Positions 17,860-26,918 are shown, counted from the first letter of the stretch. The stretch is DNA of 64,000 nt from QHWT01 sp963755695 (GCA_963755695.1 CAVWLB010000003.1:285069-349068); one strand, 5' to 3'. Notes: a model not told the origin generated them from the letters alone. Made by a program: numbers and translations.

Positions 17860-19095
17860 TCAGGCTTTCGGCTCATCGCGAGGTTGTGACTCGCGAAATG
17901 CTCCATCTTGTGTGCTGACGCCATCATCGGCTGCGAGTACCGTTCGTGTCGCTCGAGGAGCGATTCGATGATTGCGCGCAGCTCCGGATCCGAGCCAGCG
18001 GTACTGCGTGATGCGCTCCGCGGTAGCCTGGAGTCGGGCGGCCGCATCCGCGAAGCGGCCGGCGCGATTCAACTCCAGCGCCTCTGCGGCAGCCTGCGCC
18101 GCATAGAGCTTGGCGACGGCGCGATCGACGGAAACGTTGCGTGGCTGCGTGTCATTGGCGCGATGATCGGCATACGTCCAGATGGCGTCGGTGTCCGGCT
18201 CGCGAATTGCGCCGGGCGCATCGGTGACACCGAAGAGTGCCCTCGCGGTCTGCCCTGCTGCGCCGTGCGGGAATTTCAGCCGCAGCACGACCTCGACATC
18301 CTGGCGTGACACCAGGTCGCCCAGCCGGACCGAGAAGACCCCTTCACCGTCCTGGCGCACCGGAAACCCGTTCAGCGTCGTCACGCCGATTCCACGATCC
18401 ACTCGCGCGGTGACGGCGACGTCGCGGGCTGTGACTTCGAGCGTCTCGCCAAGCTCGCTAGTCAGGATGTCGGGGATGTTGGCGGCGGCCTCGACGAAAT
18501 AGAAGTGACCTGCGCCAGCTCGCGCCATCCCCGCGAGCAGGCGTTCGTCGAAATCGTTGCCGACGCCGATCGTCGATGTCGTGATTCCGCGCGCCCGAAG
18601 TTCTTCGGCGTGGCGCGCCAGCAGCTCGGGATCCCTGATGCCGTGGTTGGCCAGGCCATCGCTCAGCAACAGGCAGCACGCTACCTGTCCGGCGCGAAGA
18701 TGCTGGGCTATTTCCTCGCAGCCCTTGAGCCAGCCACCGGCGAGATCGGTGTTGCCGCGCGCCAGCAGGCTCTCCGCCAGACCGATCGCATTGCGCACGG
18801 CCTCATCGGTGGCGAGCGTCGATGGGACCATCACATCGATTTCGTGATCGTAGGCGACGAGCGCGAATCGATCGGACGACTTGAGCATTCTGAGCGCCTG
18901 CACCACGGCCTGGCGCGCCAGATCGATCTTGGACCCGCCCATCGAACCGGATCGGTCGAGAACGAGCGCGATGTTGACGGGCTCGCGCGCCGTGGCGTGC
19001 GCCGACTCCGGAGCCGCGAACGAGAGGAGCACGTAGCGGGCGCTGTGGCCCTCGGCGCGAATGAGCCTGCGATCGACCTGTACGGTGAAATTCAT
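17860..19095 (-). CDS. von Willebrand factor A domain protein
   Basis: A 411-residue protein beginning MNFTVQVDRRLIRAEG, with a VWA domain at about residues 45-220. The metal-ion-dependent adhesion site is intact: DRSGSMGGSK, then the Thr of GNTDLAGGW and the Asp of LLLSDGLANHG. A beta-sandwich region follows (TARVDRGIGVTTLNGFPV), and a C-terminal helical part (AKLYAAQAAAEALELNRAGR). No signal peptide, so probably cytoplasmic. The start overlaps the stop of the MerR gene by 4 bp (ATGA), so the two are translationally coupled. Coupling of this VWA type to a MerR-like gene is known in soil bacteria; the pathway is unknown. Confidence 0.88.
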   Translation of the reverse strand: MNFTVQVDRRLIRAEGHSARYVLLSFAAPESAHATAREPVNIALVLDRSGSMGGSKIDLARQAVVQALRMLKSSDRFALVAYDHEIDVMVPSTLATDEAVRNAIGLAESLLARGNTDLAGGWLKGCEEIAQHLRAGQVACCLLLSDGLANHGIRDPELLARHAEELRARGITTSTIGVGNDFDERLLAGMARAGAGHFYFVEAAANIPDILTSELGETLEVTARDVAVTARVDRGIGVTTLNGFPVRQDGEGVFSVRLGDLVSRQDVEVVLRLKFPHGAAGQTARALFGVTDAPGAIREPDTDAIWTYADHRANDTQPRNVSVDRAVAKLYAAQAAAEALELNRAGRFADAAARLQATAERITQYRWLGSGAARNHRIAPRATRTVLAADDGVSTQDGAFRESQPRDEPKA

Positions 19096-19661
19096 GATTG
19101 CTCCTCTCCTTCTGCATCCGAGAAAATCCGCCGCGCTGCGGCCATCAGCTGTTCGAGCTGCCGTTGCTCGATTCGCGACAGCGGCCGGCGGACGTGGAGT
19201 TCCATGCCATCCGCAAGCGTGAAACGCTCCCACTGCGAACGTTCCGGAACCGTGAGAGAAGCCGCGAACGACTTCCCCGTCTCCGCACGCGCTGCAAGCG
19301 GCTTGCTGATCCGCGCTATAGCCACTTGCGGGCCGGGCTCCGCCAGGACGCCACGGATGTAGTCCAGGGCCGAACCGCGGTTCTCGGCCTGCCGCCGCTT
19401 CGTCTCGGCGATGAGGACGTCTACCTGCTCGTCAGTGAGACCCTTGATCCGCTTTGCAATCTCCGCCAGTGGCAGATGTTGTTTCTGGAGCAGACGAATG
19501 AGCTTCAGCCTCGAGACATGGCCCTCGCCGTAGCGTGTGCCCGGTCCGGGCGCGCCCGCCGGCGGGAGGAGGCCCTGCTGGATGTAGAAATGCACCGTCC
19601 GCGGGGTCACTCTCGCTTGTTCGCACAGCGTGTTAATGTCGAGGTCCGTCAATTTCGGCAT
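19092..19661 (-). CDS. MerR-family regulator coupled to the VWA gene
   Basis: About 190 residues. The winged helix-turn-helix is DLDINTLCEQARVTPRTVHFY with the wing GLLPPAGAPGPGTRYGEGHV, then the dimerisation helix RLKLIRLLQKQHLPLAEIAKR. The C-terminal 90 residues (LHVRRPLSRIEQRQLEQLMA) are specific to this VWA-linked subgroup. ATG 19661 lies inside a perfect -10 element, so translation probably starts at TTG 19652 (TDLDIN) on a leaderless or nearly leaderless transcript. The palindrome between -35 and -10 suggests the protein represses itself and the VWA gene. Confidence 0.88.
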   Translation of the reverse strand: MPKLTDLDINTLCEQARVTPRTVHFYIQQGLLPPAGAPGPGTRYGEGHVSRLKLIRLLQKQHLPLAEIAKRIKGLTDEQVDVLIAETKRRQAENRGSALDYIRGVLAEPGPQVAIARISKPLAARAETGKSFAASLTVPERSQWERFTLADGMELHVRRPLSRIEQRQLEQLMAAARRIFSDAEGEEQS

Positions 19662-19688
19662 TATAACAGTGACACGTTTCACTGTCAA
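19660..19688 (-). promoter_or_regulatory. Consensus sigma-70 promoter with built-in palindromic operator
   Basis: On the minus strand TTGACA (19688-19683), a 17-bp spacer and TATAAT (19665-19660) match the sigma-70 consensus exactly. The spacer and flanking bases form ACAGTGAAACGTGTCACTGT, a 20-bp near-perfect palindrome with one mismatched pair, centred between the hexamers exactly where MerR-type dimers bind. The 17-bp spacing (rather than 19-20) predicts repression rather than the untwisting activation of MerR itself. Confidence 0.8.
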
Positions 19689-19766
19689 ATATCCTTACCC
19701 GGCTAATGCCCGGCAACGCGACGCGTGACGACGAGCGCGATGCAGTGGGCGAAGGCAGGCAGCCTC

Positions 19767-20633
19767 CTACCCCGCTCGCGCGGGGATCAGGTGTGTCATG
19801 AGGGTCCGAATCTGCGCGCGCCACTGCAGCCGCTGCGCCATGTCGTTACGCCGCGCGGCGATCCACGCCAGCACCTGCGCGACGGCATATCCGTCCTGGC
19901 ACGGAGCGTCCGCCCCCGGCACCGGCACACCATCTTTCAGGGTCCACTCGTGCGGCACAGCATTTCTTGTTCGGCGAACGGGCGTTCCGTCGAACCCAGT
20001 GGTCGCGATCGCGTGGACCCTCGCGGCTGCCAGCGGCCCCCATGCTTCAGCGACCGGCCCGTCGATCCATTCCACCAGCGTCCGGCCGTCGATCTTCTTC
20101 TTGCTCCACAGTCCGAACGACTCCGGATCCTGGACGGCGGACGCCACGCCCTCGGCCAGCACCGTAGAGATGTCCTCAATGTCGAGCGGGGGCACATGCC
20201 GCTGCCGCACCCTCGCGGACGGCGTCCCGACGAGGAGCCCGTTGCTGCAGACGAAGCGGAACCAACCGACCACCGCGAAGAGCGGCACCGTTTTGTCGAC
20301 CGAGTTGAAGCACTCGAACGTCAGCGCCATCTCGTGTCCGTCGTCTGGCTTCACCGCGTACTTGCGCGGCAGCGTCGCGCGCAGCGCGACGCGGGTGCCG
20401 TATTCGGAGATCAGGAGGCGCGCCGGTACCGCGGCCGGGTCGATGCCGGCCTTCATGATTTCGACGCCGACCGCGCGGACCGCGTCAGCGTGCTGCACGA
20501 GCACGTATTGCTTCGACACGGTTGTTACCGGTAGCGGCTCGTCACCCGCCGCCGCCTTGCGGACGATCAAATCGTGGAACTTGTTGCGTCCGAACGCGCG
20601 TCGCTCGAAGACAGGCAGGACCCCGGGCACCAT
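19767..20633 (-). CDS. DUF932 (phage/plasmid-like) protein
   Basis: About 289 residues matching the DUF932 family found on plasmids, phages and integrative elements. Visible family features are VSKQYVLVQHADAVRAV near the start, ECFNSVDKTVPLFAVVGWFR and VCSNGLLVGTPSARVRQRHV in the core, and WGPLAAARVHAIATTG later. The family is of unknown function but often sits near helicases and anti-restriction genes. The start is set at MVPGVLPVFERR; upstream codons in frame look non-coding. It begins the accessory block that runs to the TOTE-like gene. Confidence 0.82.
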   Translation of the reverse strand: MVPGVLPVFERRAFGRNKFHDLIVRKAAAGDEPLPVTTVSKQYVLVQHADAVRAVGVEIMKAGIDPAAVPARLLISEYGTRVALRATLPRKYAVKPDDGHEMALTFECFNSVDKTVPLFAVVGWFRFVCSNGLLVGTPSARVRQRHVPPLDIEDISTVLAEGVASAVQDPESFGLWSKKKIDGRTLVEWIDGPVAEAWGPLAAARVHAIATTGFDGTPVRRTRNAVPHEWTLKDGVPVPGADAPCQDGYAVAQVLAWIAARRNDMAQRLQWRAQIRTLMTHLIPARAG

Positions 20634-20912
20634 ATATCTAGCGTGGTGTCGATCGCGGCCATGCTTTCGCCGTGCCAGTGTCTGCCCCCGCGATCCATTC
20701 CCTGCCAACTGAGGCGCCGCAAATGGCCGTTGCATGCATTCAGGCTACCTGGCGAGCGTGACAGGGCGGGTCAACCTTGCCTGCGGACCGAACGTTCTGG
20801 GACGTCGCCGGATGCCGCTGGGACTCGACGTCACCGCGCTCGAGGAGTCTCATGGTCTGCGCCGTCCCTAGACCGAGATAATGCGACCCGACGGCACCGG
20901 TTCAAACGGAGC

Positions 20913-21209
20913 TCACGCGACGTCGACCGGCCAGGTCACGGTCACTCCGCGGAAATGGTTGTACGCCTGCTTCAGCAGCCACTCGGCCCTGTCGCGTCCG
21001 TAGGGGGTGAGTGCGGTCGACGTCGCGAGCTGGGAATGTCCCATCGCGAAGTACGGCGCGTGCAGGCCGCAGCTCCTGCAGCCACCGGGCGCGCTGAGCA
21101 CCACCGTCATGTCGTTAGGATACAGGGCGACGATCTTGCCGAGCACCTCGACGCCGTCCACCTTCGTCGAGATGTGAATGCCCTGGAGAGGGAATATCCG
21201 CTGGGACAT
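20913..21209 (-). CDS. Conserved small hypothetical protein with a CxxC
   Basis: A 98-residue protein starting MSQRIFPLQGIHISTKVDG, chosen because AGGAGG lies 7 bp upstream. It contains GGCRSCGLHAPYFAMGH, a CxxC with nearby His that could bind metal, and TALTPYGRDRAEWLLKQAYN near the end. I do not recognise the family. It reads toward DUF932 with a 280-bp gap and is probably part of the same mobile block. Confidence 0.6.
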   Translation of the reverse strand: MSQRIFPLQGIHISTKVDGVEVLGKIVALYPNDMTVVLSAPGGCRSCGLHAPYFAMGHSQLATSTALTPYGRDRAEWLLKQAYNHFRGVTVTWPVDVA

Positions 21210-21850
21210 GTTCTTGCCTCCTGGTCGGGGCCGCATCCGCGCCGCCTGGCGCGCTGGCACCTTGCGCGTCCTCACAGGAGTGAGACGTCGCCGGTTGCCG
21301 GACTCGCCGCGTCCGGGCGAGTCGCTCTCGATGTGGTTGACAGTATACAGCCGACGTCAACCGTCGCCGTTCAGACGCGGAGTGATCTGAGTTGTCACGG
21401 CCCGGTGAGATAGTAGGGGGATGTCAACGACGAGGGGTGCCGACTCCAACACGACGACAATTGCAGATCTGGCTCTGTGGGTCGGTGGGCCTTCAGCGCC
21501 CGAAGCAGCGGAGTCCCCGTCAAGCAGGTACGTTGCGATACCCCTGTGTTATCCCGCTCGTCAACACCGAGCGGATCGCTATCCTCCGTCGGATGAGAGC
21601 TTTCTGCACGTCCTGAAACTCCGAAACGCTAGGGTACCGACGGCCAACCCACAACCCGGGTGTTACCCGCGGTTGTGAACTCGCCCCGATTCCGCCTTGC
21701 CCGAGCAGGCCCCCGCTGGACGGAACAGGGGCTCCGGGGATCTGTAGGTCACAGCTGTTTTGAGAAGTCCGGCGCGGCCAAACTGAACGGAATCAAAGGG
21801 TTGAGGGCAAAAATGACTTCCTGGCACACCATGACTGCCCCATGGTCGGG

Positions 21851-21894
21851 CTTGGGGGCAGGGGTCGCTGGTTCGAACCCAGTCGCCCCGACCA
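21851..21894 (+). repeat. 3' half of a tRNA-Pro (candidate attachment site remnant)
   Basis: The sequence reads as the anticodon loop (CTTGGGG, anticodon UGG), 3' anticodon strand, variable loop, T arm (GCTGG-TTCGAAC-CCAGT), acceptor strand CGCCCCG and ACCA of a proline tRNA. The 5' half (D arm and 5' acceptor strand CGGGGCG) is missing. Tyrosine integrases commonly use tRNA 3' ends as attB and leave such partial copies at element borders. Confidence 0.7.
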
Positions 21895-21909
21895 CTTTTC
21901 AAGGGGTCC

Positions 21910-21928
21910 GGGGTTCCAGCGGGGTTCC
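21910..21928. repeat. GGGGTTCC paired repeat, copy 1
   Basis: GGGGTTCCAGCGGGGTTCC, two GGGGTTCC units 3 bp apart, preceded by a related GGGGTCC, 16 bp after the tRNA fragment. An identical 19-mer occurs at 25870-25888; between them lie the TOTE-like gene and the DUF433/DUF5615 pair. Confidence 0.65.
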
Positions 21929-22180
21929 ACAGACGGCGCCATGTCGTGCCTCTCCTTAGCGGCGTCTCAGGTCCTCTACCACCCACGTTCGGCTTCAAAG
22001 TTGCGTCACGCTTGAGGAGTCATGGGTAAGCCTGTCCGCGCCTAATAATGTCCTCATCACCGGCCAAGCCCGAAGGCGTGGCGGTACTCGTGACCTGCAC
22101 CACGAAAGAGCTCGCGCGTATGCAGGTAATGAGGAGAAGACTGGCGGCTTCCCGTCGCTGAGAAGACCGAAATCAACCTC

Positions 22181-25035
22181 ATGGACCTGATCTCGGGGTC
22201 GGTCGATCAGACATCGTCGCCGCAGGCGAAGATCGCCCTGTTCCGGTCGCTCTTCCGAGGCCGCGACGACGTGTACCCGCGGCGATTCGAGAGCCGCAAA
22301 ACAGGCAGGTCTGGGTACGCGCCCGCCTGTGCCAACGAGTGGGTCCGAGGCGTGTGCGAGAAGCCGCGCATCAAATGCGCCGAATGTCCCAACCGTCGGT
22401 TCCTTCCGGTCACTGACGACGTCATTCGCTGGCACCTGTCAGGTTGCGACCCCGAGGGACAGCCCTTCGTCGCTGGCGTCTACCCGTTGCTTCAGGACGA
22501 GACCTGCTTCTTCCTCGCCGTCGATTTCGACAAGGCCGGCTGGCGCGACGATGCCGCGGCGTTTCTTGAAACTTGTCGCCACCTCAATCTCCCAGCCGCG
22601 CTCGAACGATCACGCTCCGGGCGAGGTGCGCATGTCTGGTTCTTCTTCGATGAGGCGATTCCGGCGGCGCTTGCCCGAAGACTGGGATCGCATGTCCTCA
22701 CCGAGACAATGGAGAGACGTCCGGACATCGGGCTCGATTCGTACGACCGGCTGTTTCCCAATCAAGACACGATGCCGCAAGGAGGATTCGGAAACCTGAT
22801 CGCTCTGCCGCTCCAGAGGGCAGCGCGCAAACAGGACAACACGGTCTTTCTTGATAGCGCCTTTGTTCCGTGGGCCGACCAGTGGGCATTTCTCGCGAGC
22901 GTTCGCAAGATGGGACGGCCCCAGATTGAAGAGATCGTCGAGGACGCTGAACGACGAGGCCGCATTCTCGGCGTACGGTTGCCACCGCAGGACGATGGAG
23001 AAACAGAGCCTTGGACTGCACCTCCGTCACGCATCGAAGAGAGGCCCCGATCGTCGGTGATTTGCCAGCGACGTTGGAACTCGTCCTTGGCAATCAGATC
23101 TACATCCCCAAGCAAGGGCTGCATCCGGGACTTCGAAACCGATTGCTTCGGCTCGCTGCGTTTCAGAATCCCGAGTTCTACAAAGCGCAGGCGATGCGGC
23201 TTTCGACGTACAGCAAGCCACGCGTCATCGCGTGCGCCGAGGATCTCCCGCATCACATCGGACTGCCGCGCGGCTGCCTCGATGACGTTCGCAAGACCCT
23301 CACGGATCTTGGTGTTCGCACGGCCATTCGCGACGAACGTCGCGACGGCAGTCGTTTGGAGGTGAAGTTTCAAGGCGAGCTTCGGCAGCAGCAGAAGGCA
23401 GCAGCGGACGCGATGCTGCGTCATGAGACTGGCGTATTGGCAGCCACAACAGCGTTCGGCAAGACCGTCGTCGCCGCGTGGCTCATCGCCCGGCGCGGCG
23501 TGAACACGCTCGTGCTAGTTCATCGCCGGCAGCTGCTCGACCAATGGATTGAGCGTCTCTCGACGTTCCTCGATGTCCCGGCGAAATCGATCGGACGAAT
23601 CGGCGGAGGACGAAATCGCCCGACTGGACAGATTGATGTCGGCATCATTCAGAGTCTCGTCCGAAAAGGCGTCGTGGATGACCGCGTCGCTGAGTACGGC
23701 CATGTGATCGTCGATGAGTGCCATCACCTGTCGGCGCACAGTTTCGAGCAGGTGGTACGCCAAGCCAAAGCCCGATTCGTGGTGGGCTTGTCGGCAACCG
23801 TCGCACGCAAGGACGGCCACCATCCGATCATCTTCATGCAGTGCGGTCCGGTTCGACATCAGGTAAACGCTCGCGCACAGGCGGCATCCCGCCCGTTCGA
23901 GCACTTCGTGCTGGTTCAGCCGACGTCGTTCCAGCCGAACAGAAGCCCTGATCCGGACAAGCGCGTCGAATTTCAGACGCTGTACCAGGAGTTGGTCGGC
24001 GACCAGACGCGTACTCGACGAATCTGTGAGGACGTTGTCGATTCGGTTCGCAATGGGCGCTCGCCGTTAATTTTGACGGAGCGCAATGAGCACCTCGACC
24101 GCTTCGAACACGAGCTGGCGTCGCGCGTTGATCACGTTGTGGTCTTGCGCGCCGGCATGGGCAAGAAGCAGCGCCAGGCGGTCAATGACCGTCTCGCAGC
24201 CATCCCGCGGCATGAAGGGCGAATCATCCTCGCGACCGGCAAGTACATTGGCGAGGGATTCGACGACCCACGTTTGGACACGTTGTTCCTGACGCTTCCT
24301 GTCTCGTGGCGGGGAACGGTCGCGCAGTACGCCGGCCGGCTGCATCGTCTCTACGATGGGAAGCGCGAGGTGCGCATCTACGACTACGCCGATCTCAACG
24401 TGCCGATGCTGGCGCGAATGTTTGATCGGCGATGTCGCGGGTATGAGGCTATCGGCTACACGATCCTTCTTCCGGCCAGCGCCATTCCAGGGTGGCCTGC
24501 CGATGTCGTTCTTCCGTCCGATCCGGTCTGGAAGCGCGATTACTCCGGTAGCGTGCGAAGGCTCATTAGAGACGGTGTCGACACGCCGCTGGCGAGCCTG
24601 TTCGTGCACGCCGCCCGGGCGATGCCGGAAGACGCCGACGGTGCAGCGCGGGCAAGAAGTGCAACCGAGGCGTTCCTCTACCGGCGACTGGACACGCTGA
24701 CGGAGACCAGTGGACGCTTCCGTCTCAACGTGGCGCTGCCGATCCCGTTCGACGGCTTCGGAAGCCTTGAAGTCGACCTGCTGTGCGCCGACGCGCGCGT
24801 TGCCATCGAACTCGATGGCGGACAGCACCTCGCGGATCCAGTCGCGTATCGTCGCGATAGACGGAAGGACCAGTTGCTGCAGGAGAACGGCTACTTCGTG
24901 CTGCGCTTTCTTGCCGAGGACGTAGGCAAGGACCTGGATGCTGTGCTCGATGCGATTCTGAGGGCGCTTGCGCGGCGTCGCCAGTCAGCAGCACGGGTCG
25001 AGCCTCTCAAATTCGTACGGCGAGGCAGTGAATGA
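22181..25035 (+). CDS. TOTE-type primase-helicase-nuclease fusion, one frame break
   Basis: A fusion of about 950 residues. Residues 1-290 are an archaeo-eukaryotic primase domain of the TOTE conflict-system type: a Cys cluster (GVCEKPRIKCAECP), catalytic D115/D117 in LAVDFDKAG, His151 in RSGRGAHVWFFF, and FGNLIALPLQ. A DEAD/DEAH SF2 helicase follows: TTAFGKT, VIVDECHHLSA, VGLSATVARKDG and QYAGRLHRLYDG. The last 120 residues are a DUF559/Vsr-like PD-(D/E)xK nuclease (LEVDLLCADARVAIELDGGQ). The frame changes near 23030; adding one base or removing AT joins them. Such proteins are thought to act in conflicts between mobile elements and hosts. Confidence 0.85.
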
Positions 25036-25145
25036 CATCGCTTACGGTCTGGTAGACGCTCGGGACCTCGCATTGTGGCTTGACGAACACGGCTGCCGGA
25101 GCGCGGTCTTTCACAGATCAGCGGCCTCCGGGCTACACTGTCAAT

Positions 25146-25376
25146 ATGGAGTTCAAGAGGATCACGACCAATCCCCGCCAGATGGGGGGAGTTCCGTGTC
25201 TTCGCGGTCTTCGGATTCCCGTTGCGACTGTCGTTGCCCTCGTGGCTGAAGGGCAAACCACAGAGGGTATCCTCGCGCTGTACCCCGACCTCGAGGCTGA
25301 CGACGTCCGCGAGGCGCTGCTCTTTGCGGCCGAAGCCGTCCGCGAACGAGCGTTGCCCCTCGCCGCCGGCGAATGA
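25146..25376 (+). CDS. DUF433 antitoxin-like protein
   Basis: A 76-residue DUF433 protein: RITTNPRQMGGVPCLRGLRI is the family signature, followed by helices LVAEGQTTEGILALYPDLEA and DVREALLFAAEAVRE that form a winged-helix-like fold. In this family the protein is the antitoxin of a DUF5615 PIN-like toxin. Its stop overlaps the next start by 4 bp (ATGA). The transcript follows the TOTE gene after 110 bp. Confidence 0.88.
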   Translation: MEFKRITTNPRQMGGVPCLRGLRIPVATVVALVAEGQTTEGILALYPDLEADDVREALLFAAEAVRERALPLAAGE

Positions 25377-25627
25377 GGTTCCTGATCGACAACGCGCTTT
25401 CGCCAGCGCTCGCTGCTCTCCTGCAACAGGCCGGTCATGATGCAATCCATGTTCGCGAATTGGGATTGCAGCACGCCGACGACGAAGTGATCTTCGAGCG
25501 CGCTGCCGCCGAGCATCGAATCGTCGTGTCCGCGGATGCCTTGGAGAACGGCAGCATCGTAACGTTCGAGCCAGCTCGGGTGCGAGTTCGCTTGCTTCCG
25601 ATCGGCCCGCGGGGTGGCGACGAGTAG
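25373..25627 (+). CDS. DUF5615 PIN-like toxin with an internal deletion
   Basis: An 84-residue DUF5615 protein, against about 115-120 for the family. The N-terminal half is normal (RFLIDNALSPALAALLQQAG, DAIHVRELGLQHADDEVIFE, EHRIVVSAD). The sequence then jumps to the C-terminal ENGSIVTFEPARVRVRLLPI. The segment that normally follows VSAD, with the DFG-like acidic residue and a core beta strand, is missing, about 35 residues, without loss of frame. The toxin is therefore probably inactive while the antitoxin remains intact. Confidence 0.8.
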   Translation: MRFLIDNALSPALAALLQQAGHDAIHVRELGLQHADDEVIFERAAAEHRIVVSADALENGSIVTFEPARVRVRLLPIGPRGGDE

Positions 25628-26154
25628 GTCAAACCTGACGGAACTTCGACACGCTGCTCGGGTCTCGCCCGTATTGCAAACGCCATCCTGAGATCACGCA
25701 GTTCTTCACACGCTCGGGTGCGTATGGCGAAGTCTTCGAGCATCTCGATCCTCTCGCCAAGAAGAAGGGGATCCAGCCACTTCTTGGCGCTAGCCGACCC
25801 GACCGCACCGATTCGGGCCTTGAAACAGGGGGTCGTGCCGCACGAATCGGCGCGAAAGTGGTCTCTGTTGGGGTTCCAGCGGGGTTCCGCCGAGCGATGT
25901 GCTCGCCATAATGTCACGCGATTGCCTGCGTCAAGTTGTTCTGAATCAGAAACTTGACGAGGTCCGTTGACAGACGCCGCCTGGTCGCCGTCTCGCGAAA
26001 TTCAAATCCCACCAGCTCAAGCGCCGGGGAACAGCGGGGTAACAGCGCAGACGCCATCTTGCGCCTCGATGTGGACGATCCAGTCTTGCGGGAGCGGAGG
26101 TGAATGCCGACCAGGGCGCGAGGTCTGGGCCTGTCCCGAACGACATCCAAGTGG
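25628..26154. other. 527 bp of repeats, no gene
   Basis: Holds the second GGGGTTCC 19-mer (25870-25888) and, from about 26000, the 3' end of the repeated toxin-antitoxin module including GGGGAACAGCGGGGTAAC at 26026. The minus-strand frame 25914-26213 ends in protein-like sequence (LVKFLIQNNLTQAIA), but I find no start context or family. Confidence 0.45.
25870..25888. repeat. GGGGTTCC paired repeat, copy 2
   Basis: Identical 19-mer to 21910-21928 in the same orientation, 3.96 kb away. It may mark the right border of an inserted segment carrying the TOTE and DUF433/DUF5615 genes. Confidence 0.6.
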
Positions 26155-26550
26155 TCACGGCGATTTCGGCAGGTAGACGATTCGGTTCGTCCAATCCCAG
26201 GCGCGACCTTCATTGAACCAGAACGCGGTCAGCAGGCGCGCTTGCTCGCCGTAGTTGGTACTCCGAACGCTGCGGCGGAACAGGATGAGGCCGCCGTGAC
26301 TCTCCCCCGCGCGCAGCACCTGGCCCGCGTGCCATGGGAGCGTTGCACGATCAAAGGCGACGAGCACCAAACCGGCTTCGGCGCAAGAGATCAACAGGGC
26401 CGTATCGTCCAGGCCAAGCCAGGATCCGTCTTGCCACCGTGCGATGTGAAGGATCGGAAAATCCCGGCGCAAACGCGTGCAGGCCGAGACGAATCGATGC
26501 GACGTATTCTCGTCAGCGAGCAGCCGAGGCTGTGCCGGTCTCTTCGTCAC
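26155..26550 (-). CDS. PIN-like toxin (DUF5615-related), copy 1
   Basis: A 131-residue protein of the Mut7-C/DUF5615-like PIN group: RLLADENTSHRFVSACTRL has the first conserved acidic residues, LGLDDTALLISCAEAGLVLV the central strand, and HGGLILFRRSVRS the strand before the C-terminal extension (EQARLLTAFWFNEGRAWDWT). Presumed RNase toxin. Its start lies 38 bp inside the antitoxin gene. A copy at 36684-37079 differs at only about 13 of 131 residues. Confidence 0.78.
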   Translation of the reverse strand: MTKRPAQPRLLADENTSHRFVSACTRLRRDFPILHIARWQDGSWLGLDDTALLISCAEAGLVLVAFDRATLPWHAGQVLRAGESHGGLILFRRSVRSTNYGEQARLLTAFWFNEGRAWDWTNRIVYLPKSP

Positions 26551-26890
26551 GCGCGGTGTGGATTTCTTCGGGGAAGGCCCTGGCGTATGCCAACGCTCGC
26601 TTGACGAGCACGCGCGGCCACCGGAAGTGGCTCGCCGTCTTCTCTACCGACTTGGTTTCCTCGTGCACCGCGAGGACTTCCCACACGGCGACGCGATGGC
26701 CGGTCAGGTACGCTTCGCGGCCTGAAAGCGAATCGCGAAAGGAAATTCCAGGAAACTCGGTTTCGAGACTCTTTTCGATGACGTATCGCGCGACGAGATC
26801 GCTCTTTGAGGTCCGGGCGGCACGTGCCTGTTTGGTCACCAACCGCTCGTAACGCGAAGGCACGCGGCCGGACACGTATGCCGATCTCAT
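26513..26890 (-). CDS. Antitoxin partner of the PIN-like toxin, copy 1
   Basis: A 125-residue protein. The N-terminus (SGRVPSRYERLVTKQARAAR, TSKSDLVARYVIEKSLETEF) resembles a ribbon-helix-helix or coiled segment, and the C-terminal half (LTGHRVAVWEVLAVHEETKS) is DUF433-like with a closing helix VLVKRALAYARAFPEEI. The start is set at ATG 26890, matching copy 2; the longer upstream frame would run through the operator. First gene of the pair, overlapping the toxin by 38 bp. Confidence 0.78.
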   Translation of the reverse strand: MRSAYVSGRVPSRYERLVTKQARAARTSKSDLVARYVIEKSLETEFPGISFRDSLSGREAYLTGHRVAVWEVLAVHEETKSVEKTASHFRWPRVLVKRALAYARAFPEEIHTARDEETGTASAAR

Positions 26891-26901
26891 GTCCTCAAGT
26901 G

Positions 26902-26918
26902 TGTGCACAATGTGCACA
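26902..26918. promoter_or_regulatory. Twin TGTGCACA operator of toxin-antitoxin copy 1
   Basis: Two TGTGCACA palindromes spaced by one base (9-bp period) lie 11 bp upstream of the antitoxin start and just downstream of TTGACT, a likely -35 element on the minus strand. The same arrangement is conserved at copy 2 although flanking bases have changed, so it is probably the site of autoregulation. Confidence 0.7.

Larger units (their letters stand above)
21210..22180. other. 970 bp with a tRNA fragment and repeats, no confident gene
   Basis: Contains the tRNA-Pro 3' fragment and a GGGGTTCC repeat (listed separately). Frames at 21392-21678 have no recognisable protein content. This looks like the boundary of an inserted element. 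Confidence 0.45.

Noticed and set aside
20574..21413. 279-residue plus-strand frame
   Set aside because: Antisense of the small protein at 20913-21209 and its flanks; no domain.
21851..21894. Complete tRNA-Pro gene
   Set aside because: The 5' acceptor strand, D arm and 5' anticodon strand are absent; only the 3' half is present.
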